Below, piece after piece: positions 1-8,900 of a stretch of 64,000 bases of DNA (positions within the stretch are counted from its first letter, which is position 1; each line of letters begins with the position of its first letter). The DNA is taken from positions 389,644 to 453,643 of the forward strand of contig JNWL01000002.1 of assembly GCA_000716465.1 (NCBI GenBank), read 5' to 3'. The notes under the pieces are model-generated. The model saw only the letters and a program-made list of their open reading frames with translations. It had not been told where the DNA came from and did not search any database. The stretch is from Streptomyces bikiniensis. GTDB lineage: Bacteria; Actinomycetota; Actinomycetes; Streptomycetales; Streptomycetaceae. The position numbers and the translations under genes are program-made.

Positions 1-1034
1 CTCCGTCGGATGCTGAACAGCGCGGAGGTGTAGAGGACGCGCTGAAGCCTTCGATTGTAGCGTTGCGGCCGTCGCAGGTTGCCGCTGATCATTCCGGAGC
101 CACGCGGGACCGGCGCGATGCCGCCGAAACCGACAAGACGGTCGGCGGTCCCGAAGATGGACATGTCGCCACCGGTGGCGGCCAGAAACTCGGCACCGAG
201 GATGATGCCGAGGCCAGGCATGCTGGTAATCACCTCGAAGTGCCGGTGGCCGCGAAACCGGGCCTCAATGAGCTTGTCGACCTTGGCGATCTGTTCGTTG
301 AGGGCCGACACCTCCTTGGCCAGGGTGTGCACCATCTGCGCGGCCAGCTTCTCGCCGGGCAGACTGGTGTGCTGGCGTTCGGCCGCTTCGACCGTGGTCT
401 CGGCGAGCTGGTTCGCGCGGAGAACCTTGCGGTTGCGCAGCCAAGTCTCCAGGCGTCTGGCGCCGAGCCGGCGGATCGCTGCGGGGGTCTGGTAGCCGGT
501 CAGCAGGGTCAGCGGACCCTTGTTGGTGAGGTCCAGGGCCCGTTCCAGGCCGGGGAAGATCCCGGTCAGCTGGGCCCGGAGCCGGTTGACGGTGTGGGTG
601 CGGTCGGCGACCAGGTTCATGCGCCGACTGGTGAGGGTCTTGAGGTCGGTGACGGTTTCATCGTTGGGGTGCAAGGGGTGCAGATCGCGGCGGATGCGGG
701 TCTGGTCGGCGATAATGGCGGCGTCCTTGGCGTCGGTCTTGCCTTCGCCGCGGTAGCTCTCGGAGGCGCGGTGGATGGCGCGGCCGGAGATGTAGTGCAC
801 CAGCTGGACGTGGTTGAGGAGGATGCCTATGACCAGGGCGGCTCCGCCGTCGGCCAGGTCGATTCCCCAAGTTACCTTGTCACCCAGGGCCATGACATCG
901 GTGGTGAGCTCGAGAAGTTCGGGCTCGTCATTGGCGATGCGCCGCGACAGCAGCCGGCGGCCACTCTCATCGACCGCGACGCAGTGGTGGTGGGTCTTGC
1001 CTGCGTCGATGCCGGCCCAGATCGCGGCCGTCAT
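1..1034 (-). CDS. IS110-family transposase (DEDD recombinase), 3' end outside window
   Basis: Reading the minus strand from the ATG at 1034 gives an uninterrupted frame to the window edge (344 codons). It begins MTAAIWAGIDAGKTHHHC and contains WGIDLADGGA, a GEGKTDAKDAAIIADQ stretch, and late MPGLGIILGAEFLAATGG and SGNLRRPQRYNRRL segments. This layout (N-terminal RuvC-like DEDD domain, C-terminal transposase_20 domain with the G-x-G-x2-L-A-E-x-GD-like core) is characteristic of IS110-family recombinases, which act without the DDE chemistry of most insertion sequences. The C-terminal conserved serine region should lie near the RGSGMISGNL segment. The last codons and the right end of the element fall outside the window. 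An antisense frame over the same stretch is a shadow. The family assignment is firm; whether the element is active cannot be judged from this part alone. Confidence 0.88.
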   Translation of the reverse strand, partial: MTAAIWAGIDAGKTHHHCVAVDESGRRLLSRRIANDEPELLELTTDVMALGDKVTWGIDLADGGAALVIGILLNHVQLVHYISGRAIHRASESYRGEGKTDAKDAAIIADQTRIRRDLHPLHPNDETVTDLKTLTSRRMNLVADRTHTVNRLRAQLTGIFPGLERALDLTNKGPLTLLTGYQTPAAIRRLGARRLETWLRNRKVLRANQLAETTVEAAERQHTSLPGEKLAAQMVHTLAKEVSALNEQIAKVDKLIEARFRGHRHFEVITSMPGLGIILGAEFLAATGGDMSIFGTADRLVGFGGIAPVPRGSGMISGNLRRPQRYNRRLQRVLYTSALFSIRR

Positions 1035-1260
1035 GCCTCCGTGCGGTGGGGTGTGCTGGGTGCCTCCTGACGGACGACCTCGCTGTCGATTTCCTACGGA
1101 GCGATCATTCGCAATTCCTAATTGGCAGCCGAGTCGTCGTGGGGCGCCGGGCAGCCAATCACTGGAAGCCACAAGCGGCAGAGCTTTTTGAACCACACCC
1201 GGCACTCCTGGATGGGAGAACCATACGAAGGATTCGCCCTGCCCCGGTGTATAACATAGG
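1035..1260 (-). other. Non-coding end of the IS110 element; candidate bridge-RNA region
   Basis: This 226-base stretch lies immediately upstream of the IS110 transposase start and ends at the left terminus of the IS5-family copy. I see no convincing gene in it. In IS110-group elements the long non-coding end upstream of the recombinase encodes the structured bridge RNA that specifies donor and target. That this stretch does so here is inference from position only; I did not fold it, and the IS5 insertion at 1261 may have cut it short. Confidence 0.35.
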
Positions 1261-2143
1261 GAGCCTTTTCCAAGCTGGCTGTGCTGAACGCTAGTTGGAC
1301 AGCCCTGCGTAACGATGGAGCTCCTGTTAGACGGGTTCTCGACCAAGATTACCCGTGTCCGCCAGGAGCTTCGCGTGCTTGTCTACCCGTCCTCGATTGA
1401 TCTGTCCAGCCGCACCTTGCGGTTCCTGACCGGACAACTGAAGGCCAGGCGGCATGACATTGGGAAGCGGTGGCTACACCTTCCGCCTGCGACAGGCCCT
1501 GTTCGCCCTGGCCCACCTGCGGTGCGGTGACACCTACGTCCAACTGGCCGCCGGGTTCGGCATCGGGATCGCGACCGTCTACCGCTACATATGTGAAGCC
1601 GTCGAGGCCCTGGCCATCCTCGCCCCGCCCCTGGCCGAGGCGATGCGGACGATCCGGGAGAAGGCGTTCGTCATCCTCGGCGGCGCCCTGCCGCCGATCG
1701 ACCGGATCGCCGCCGACACCCCCTACTACTCCGGGAAACACAAACGCCACGGCATGAACGTGCAGGTCCTCACCGATCCGTTCGGACGGCTGCTCTAGGC
1801 TTTGTCGGCTCTACCCGGCTCGACTCACGACCTGACCGCCGCGCGATACCACGGGATCATCGAAGCCCTCACCGAAGTAGGACTCAGATGCTGGGCGGAC
1901 AAGGCGTATCAAGGCGCCGGCGGACCCGCCCGCGTACCGTTCCGAGGTCGCCGGCTCAAGTGGTGGAAGCGCCGCCACAACACTACCCACGCCAAGATCC
2001 GTTGTCTCGGCGAGCAGGTCATGGCCACCCTCAAGGGCTGGCGCCTCCTGCGGAAGCTCCGCTGCAGCACTAACCGAATCACCGACGTGGTGAAGGCCGT
2101 CCTCGTCCTACACCACGCATCAACGTGAGGTTGGAAAACGCTC
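1261..2143 (+). mobile_element. IS5-family insertion sequence, decayed copy A (883 bp)
   Basis: The left terminus GAGCCTTTTCCAAGC (1261-1275) and right terminus GGTTGGAAAACGCTC (2129-2143) are imperfect inverted repeats. They match the ends of the intact copy at 15075-15958, and the interior is homologous along its whole length. No flanking target duplication is obvious. The transposase inside is broken. Confidence 0.85.
1375..2128 (+). pseudogene. IS5-family transposase (DDE_Tnp_4 type), frameshifted and with an internal stop
   Basis: Compared with the intact transposase at 15189-15944, this copy starts with the same GTG preceded by CAGGAG. It slips frame between about 1460 and 1500, continues in a second frame through GFGIGIATVYRYICEA, and meets a TAG at 1796-1798 where the intact copy has a Trp codon (TGG). 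The rest is open to the TGA at 2126-2128. The first catalytic aspartate (ILDGT in the intact copy) is replaced by glycine (GGC at 1679-1681). Three independent lesions make it a dead gene. It could still be mobilised in trans because both inverted repeats are present. Confidence 0.9.
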
Positions 2144-2343
2144 ACGGAACCAACAGAGCCCACGGCTGTCGGCAGTGTCGAGTGGAATCAACACCGCCAG
2201 CGACCGAGGGCTCTGCCACGTCACCACCCTAGCTGGCCAGGCCTTATATCCTTTCAGAGGCGAGACGGAAAAGGTTCCTTTTCGGTCCCCTGAGGGAGAA
2301 TCACCAGGCAGCCGTCAAGGATGACTGCGTTGGAGACTAATTC

Positions 2344-2988
2344 CTACTTCTGTCGAACTAGCCATTCGATACCAGTCGGCGAGTTGAGGGAAGCGATCGA
2401 TTCTCTCGAACTGGCACCCACGGTAATCGAAAATGAATCCGGAGTCCACTTGCTAGGCCCCGCATCCGCGACCATTCCGTCTGCGATATAGAAGGCCCAT
2501 CCGGGAGAAGGCCACATCGAATCCGTAAATGAAACCTTTCGAAAATTCGAGAGGACTTCATTCGCGGCTTCGGCGGAAGCGTTTGATGACCACTGCGTGA
2601 ATGGAGCATACTCGACCGCTTCGCTGAATGAGTGCCAAAGAAGCATCTCACTCCAATCCGCATTAAGTCGCCGCCACGGCTCGTCATCCTTCGCTTCAAA
2701 GATGAAGGATGGCTCGGTCAAGTCGAAAGACCATGCCCATCCGCCCTGATCCATTAGGAAGATGAACTTTCCTTCTTCTTCCAAAATCTCGGAAGGAGGG
2801 ATTAGCCGCTTCACTCCCTCGACCGGAATTTCCCACCGAGAGGTGATTTCATACCACTTTTTCAGCCCGGCCGGGATCCAGTCAAACTCAGGGCCGATTT
2901 CCTTCGCGCTCGACTTGGCCGGACCGAACCACGACGATAGGAACGAATCCATCTCGATTTCCGCCGGACTCAAAGCATCCGCTTCCAT
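2344..2988 (-). CDS. SMI1/KNR4-like protein, probable immunity protein of the Rhs deaminase toxin
   Basis: This is a 214-residue cytoplasmic protein without signal peptide or membrane segments. The pattern LKKWYEITSRW, then RLIPPSEILEEEGKFIF and a GGWAWSFDL stretch, then a tryptophan- and serine-rich C-terminal half, resembles SMI1/KNR4 (SUKH)-type proteins, many of which are immunity proteins of polymorphic toxins. The start is only 6 bases beyond the stop of the Rhs toxin, so the pair is almost certainly co-transcribed and probably translationally coupled. The gene is visibly richer in A/T than the surrounding chromosome, as is common for swapped toxin-tip/immunity cassettes. A specific inhibitory role against the deaminase tip is inferred from position and fold resemblance. 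Imm1-type immunity is an alternative classification for partners of such deaminases. Confidence 0.6.
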   Translation of the reverse strand: MEADALSPAEIEMDSFLSSWFGPAKSSAKEIGPEFDWIPAGLKKWYEITSRWEIPVEGVKRLIPPSEILEEEGKFIFLMDQGGWAWSFDLTEPSFIFEAKDDEPWRRLNADWSEMLLWHSFSEAVEYAPFTQWSSNASAEAANEVLSNFRKVSFTDSMWPSPGWAFYIADGMVADAGPSKWTPDSFSITVGASSRESIASLNSPTGIEWLVRQK

Positions 2989-2994
2989 GGGTAA

Positions 2995-5900
2995 TCAATC
3001 CCACCAATCTCGACTGAGGTACGTCTCTCCGTACACTTCTCCCTCTTTCCTGTAGTAGACAGTAAGTGACGACTTGGATGGAAGCATATCTGGAACCGTA
3101 GAACTGCACATGCTACACGTCCAGTTACCCGTGTGGTAGAGAGTACCTTCCTTCAGGCCTTTCTCCCGCATGATGACAGCAACCTGGGCCTCGAGATGGT
3201 CGCCGTTCTTAGTTGCGCCCGGTGGCGGCGCATACCCCTTCGGAAGGTTGCGCTCACCTGAGATCAATTTGACTGGGGAGTGATTATCCCAAGATTCGGA
3301 ATGGGGATAGAAGGCCCCCCCGATAGATTGCCTCTTATGAGTCAGCGACTGGATAGCCGCCTCAGCAGCCTTAAATCCTTCGGCATGGCACGTGTTGTGC
3401 ACCAGGACTGGCGTCCTGCCGGCCAGCACGTAGTACGTGTGCAGATCGTCAACGGTGAAGTTGTACGTCTTCACGTACTTGGTGAATGGAACGTTTCTGT
3501 TGACGGCAACAGTCTCGCCCTTGTCGGTGAGCAGGGTCATGCCCGGCTTCAGGTCCTTCGCAGCAATCCAGGCGTGCTGCGAGGCTGACCAGAAGGGGTG
3601 CTCAGCTGTTGCCGTGAGGTTCTCCGTGCCGTCGGGGGTGGCGATGGAGAGTGTGTTGAGGTGCTTGGTTTCCTCTGTGCGGATCAGTTGAGTGACGGGG
3701 CGAGCGCCCGTTTCTCCGGTTTCGGGATCAGTCGCGAGAACCTCGTCGCCGATCTCGACGTCCTGGATCTCCTTCGTGCTGCCGTCGCCCATGAGGACGA
3801 GCGTGCCGGCGAGGAAGTACTGGCCACCGGTCAGCGGGGTTGACTTGCGCGGGGTTGTTCCTGCGCCTCCGCCAGCGCGGCCGTGCGCAATCATTTCCCC
3901 GATGAAGCCCGGTACTTGGTACCAGTCGGACGTCGAGTCCACGCCTTGCTCAAGGACCCACTGGTCGAAACTTGCACCGTAGTCGCAGCCTGGGGCACCG
4001 GCTCCGCCATTCCAGCAATCGGAGTCGCCTAGCACCCCGAAGAGGGATGCTGTGTGCGCGCCGATGCTGACTGTGCCCCAGAATGCTTCGCTGAAAGGAT
4101 TCGACCAGGAGAGGTCGTAGTTTTTCGTAGGGGCAGTTCCACCGCCACCGCCACCGCCACTGCCGCTTCCGCCGCCACCTCCACTGCCGGAGCTAGCTGT
4201 TCCAGATGCCTCTCCTGCCCCGGCGGTGACGGTTCCAACGTCGGTGCTGTCGCCTTCAGAGGGCTTCTGCACGTCTCCTGGGACTGCGCCCGTGAGTTCT
4301 GGTGCGGTTGGGATGCAGGAGTTTCCGTAGGCTCCGCAAACCTCTCTGAGACCGGTGGGGTCCGAGGACGTGGTGGGATGTTGATTGGCGTAACTGTAGC
4401 CGTTGAGAGATTGGTGCTGGTCGGTTGAGAGGATGGGGTCAACGCTGATGAACTGACCGATTTTTGGGTCATATTGGCGCGCGCCGATGTGTGTCAGGCC
4501 CGTGGATGCGTCGGCGGTCTTGTTGAGGAAGCCCTTGTCTGTGGGCCAGGTGCCGACCGCTCCGCCACGCTTTGCCCCGAACGGGGTCATGTAGCGCTTG
4601 GTGGGCCTCTGCGTGGTGTCCGAGGTGACAGCCAGGCTTTGGGTGCCGTGGCGATCGCCCGCGAGGAACTGGAGCTGAGTCGTTCCGGTCTCGTTCGTGC
4701 GGACGGCGATCGGGGTGCCGTCGGCGGTGTAGCTGCGTTGTGCCCAGGTGGTGCCGTTGTCGCGGCGGTGGAGTTCTGTCGCACCGACGTACAGGACGCG
4801 TTCGCCGGCCTTGGCATTACGGATCAGCAGAGCGCCGTCAGCGTCGTACACGTAATCGGTCGACTTGGTGCTTTCCGTGAGCGTCGCGAGCTGGCCTTCG
4901 GGCGACCAGGTCAGAGTCTGCTGCGTGGTGTCACCGGGGCGCTTGGTGGTGTTGCCCGTGGTGTCGTAGTCGTAGACCTTGTCCTTGGTGGGGTCGGCGG
5001 CGGTGCCGCATGTGGTGCGTGGGGTGGTGTATCGCAGTGCGTGCGGCTGCTTGGCCGGGTCGTAGCAGTATGTTGTGGTCGTGTTGCCTGTGGAGAGGTG
5101 CTGTGTCTCCGTCTTGCGCTGACCGGCGGTGTTGTAGGTGTACGACGTCCAGTACGGGGCGGGGCCGTCTAGGGCGCTGGCGTTGCGCGGATCGCCGCAG
5201 TTCTGGGAGGCCGGGGTCCAGGCTTCGGTCAGGCGGCTGTGCCCGTCGTAGGCGAAGCACTGGGTTTCGGCCTTGGTGGTGCCGCCGAGGGTCGTGGGGT
5301 CTGCGATGGAGGTGACGTTGCCGGCCTGGTCGTAGGTGTAGGTGAGGTGCTGCAGCATGTACGGGTGTGTCTGGTCCGTGACATGGCTGAGGGTCAGGCG
5401 ATCTGTTCCTTCCTCATACCCGTTGGTGATGTAGACGTTGCGGTCACCCGTGCCGCCCTTGCCGAGGGTGAGCTGCAGGACCTGGCCGGTCTCGGAGTAG
5501 TCGGCCTGCTGCAGGTAGCCGTTGAGGCCCTTCACAGACGTGAGCTGGCCCAGGGCTCCGTAGCCGTACCCGATGACCTCGCTCGCCAGACCGCCCAGAG
5601 CGGGCTCGCTGGTGCTGCCCACAGTCCCGTCGATGCGGTAGGTGGACTGATAGGTGAGTTTCCCGCCCGGCACGGACGGGGTGATCGGGTCCATGGCGGG
5701 GAGGGTCAGCTCGGTCGTCGCGGGCCGGTTGAGGACGTCGTATGCCGTGACCGATTTGGTGTACGCCTTGCCGGTCTTGCCTCCGACGTAGCGGGTTGAG
5801 GTGGCGGGAAGACCCTTGAGGGGGGTGTCGTAGGTGCGGCTCGTCAAAAGCGTGGCGTCCGATGCCATGTCCGACCAGGTGTTGGTCGGACGGCCGAGAA

Positions 5901-8900
5901 CGTCGTATCCGGTGACGACCGTGGAACTTCCGGTCATCACCTTCACCGGCCGGTCAAGGCCGTCGTACTCAGTACGGGTCGTACCCTTATCAGGGTCCTC
6001 CGTGGTCTTCTGCCGACCGTACTGGTCGTAGATGTACTTCCACACGGCGCCGTCCGGCCCCGTGATCTTCGACTGCTTTCCGTCACGGGTGTACTCGAAC
6101 TTCGTTGAGGTGTATGAACTTCCGAGCGTTGCCCCGTACTCGGCGTCCGCCGGGTTCGGTCCCGCGTACGCGCGGGTCTCGGTCGTCCGGCCGAGGGCGT
6201 CGGTGATCGTACGAGTGGCGGAGCCGCCGTCGAGCGCGGTGGTGGCGGTGGAGTCGCCGGTGTAGGTGGTGCTGGTAGTCCACTTCAGCGTGCCCTTGAC
6301 GTATAGGGCATTGGATGTGGGCCGCCCTGCACCGTCGAAGACCGTCTCGGTCTGCTTCGGTGCTCCTCCATACATCGCCCGCGCGTACTTCGAGACCGGT
6401 GCGTTCGTGTCGAAGACGTCGGAGTAGGTGGCGTAGATGCTTCCCAAGGTGTTGTAGCGGGTGTCCGTCAGCAGGCGCCCGCCCTGGGGGGTTGGGGTCT
6501 GTGTCTGAAGCGGTCGCAGTAGCGAGTCGTAGATCGCGTAGCTCGTGTTGTACGTTTCGCCGTCGGCCTTGAGGCTTGCCGTCGAGACCCAGGACTCTGT
6601 GGTGTTGCTCAGCGAGTACCTGTACTGGGTGTTGGGCGACTGTGTGCTGCGGTTGCGGTTTGGCAACCACACGTCGGTCAGGCGGCCCATTGCGTCGTAG
6701 GCGAGCTCGGTCTTCTTCAGGTTTGCGTCGTAGGTGCGCTGGGCGAGGCCGCGCCGCGGGTCGAGGTAGCTGGTGACCTTGTGGGCCAGGGGATTGGTGA
6801 CGGTCGTTCTCGTCAGCGGACCTGAATCCACGGGCGAGTACGCCGTAGTCATGGTGCTTCCTTGGGCGTCGGTGACCGTGGTGGGCCGACCGAGAATGTC
6901 GTAGGCGGTGACGCTGGTCTTCTGCCACGTTACAGCTCCGCCGGTGCCGTATGCGGAGGCGCGTCCGGTCCATGTGGGGCGACCCTTGACCGGCTTCATC
7001 GTCGTGGACCAGGCGATGTTGTCGTAGGAGATTGCCGTGTCGGCCATGACGTTGGAGCGCGTGCCGTCGGCCGCGGAGAGCTGGAGGTCGGCTTCGGTGT
7101 AGTTGCAGTCGAGGCCCACGGTGCGCACACGCGAGACGAGGTTGGTCAGTCCTGCGTCCACATTGCGGGCATACCAGGTCTCTGTGCAGACCTCGTCGCC
7201 CTGTTTGTCTTCGTCGCCCAGGTCGACAGCCTTGGTGGGCATGCCGTAGTCGTCGAACGAGATGGTCGACGTGGCACGTGAGCGCCAAGAGTTGGATGCG
7301 GTGAGGTACGTGTAGGACGTCGTGCGCTGGGTGCGGACGAAGCGGGAGACGTGGTCGCCGGCGTCGGGAACAGCGGTTTGGCGTGCGGTTTCGCGCGACC
7401 AGGGCCGGTTAGCTATCGCAGAGATCGGAGTTGTGCCGTCGTAGGTCACCTGCTCGCGCAGTGTTCCCGCGTAGTAATCAGAGTCCGGCACCGAGATGAT
7501 TCCGACTGCTGGCTGTGTGAGCGGGGCGATCGACACGGACTTGGTCGTGCCGTTCTTGTTTCTGTCACCGTTCATGCCCTGCATGTACAGCGACACTGTC
7601 TTGGTCCGGTTAACGCCGGTTTTGACCGCGCCCTTATAGACGGTGACCTCACGGTAGCCGCGCCAGTCCGACCAGGTCCGCTCGTTCTTCGGCGTGAACG
7701 GGTCATCGTTGTAGTGCCAGGCAGCGCCGCTGTAGACGTACTGGTTCTCGACGGGCTCGTTCCAGCCTGCCAGGTCGGACGTCAAAACACCGATCACACG
7801 GTACTTGTGGAACCAGTCGACCGATGCCGTGGAACTGCCATTGATGTTCCAGTACTGCGGATAGCAGTTCCGGGTGTTGGTGTCCTCGGCGGCGGTGAGA
7901 ACCTGGCTGCGTACGCACTCCGCAGGGGACATCTCCACGGTGGTGATGCCGCCGGTCTCGGAGACGATCGTGCGGATCCGAGGGCGGGTCAGAGGCAGGA
8001 TGTGGTCGGTGTCGTCATCCACTCGGTTCGGACGCATGTCGTAGGTGAAGACCACCGGGTCCGACTTGATGGCGGTCGTCCCGGCCTTTGCGGTCCGTGT
8101 GATCGACTTCAGTGTGAGGACGTGGTCGGAGGTGTCACCGATGTCGCCTCCGTCCTGGTACTCCTGAACGAGGTCCCAACTGTCGACCGCGTCGTAGGTG
8201 CCTGTGGCCGTGTTCCACGAGTGAGTGTCAATGCCGGTCAGCCGCTTGCGAGTGAAGAACGACGGCGACTGGGACAGACACTCGGTGGAGCCACTGGCGC
8301 AGATGGCGTCGAAGGGCACGTCCGGCCAGGTCTCAGCCGTCTCCTTCGTCAGCGACGAGCATGCTCCCTCCGTGCAGCGCTCGGCGTAGCCGAAGGTCAC
8401 TTTGGCGTCTGCGTCGTCCGTGAACAGGGCACCCTTGCGAAGGCCGTACTTGATCTCCTTCAGGTATCCGCCGCGTACGTATTCGGCATCGGCCTTTGTG
8501 GCCTTGTTCTTCTTGTAGTAGTTCTTCTCTGCCGTGTACCAGTAAGTAGTGGCGTTCCCGTGGGTGTCCTCGACGTAGTCGAGGTTCCAGCGCCAGGCCT
8601 GCTTCGCCGACCGTTCGGCGAACGTGGCACCCGCGTCATGGCCGGGCTCACCGACGTCGTCGCCGAATACGGGCGTGGTCCAGGTGGAATTGGTGCGCTC
8701 GGTGGTAGCACCGTCGAGTTTGTCACGGCCGAACACGTACTTCGTTCCGTCGCCGGTGATGACGGTCCAGTACTCGCCGTTGTCATCGTTGTTGTCGGCG
8801 CCGGTGGAACGGGTCACCTTCGACGCGTCGTCGTTCTCCAGCTTCCACTCACTTGTGGCGGCGCTCGGGTTGGTTGCGTCGGCCTTCACCAGGCGGGACG

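Noticed and set aside
63..1070. A 335-codon plus-strand frame over the IS110 transposase
   Set aside because: The minus strand has clear IS110 motifs; the plus frame has none.
3811..3825. Idea that the Hint Cys-to-Tyr change was caused by the deaminase itself
   Set aside because: The change would be C to T on the plus strand, but the affected C follows G, not T, whereas the characterised DddA prefers TC; there is no evidence beyond the transition type.
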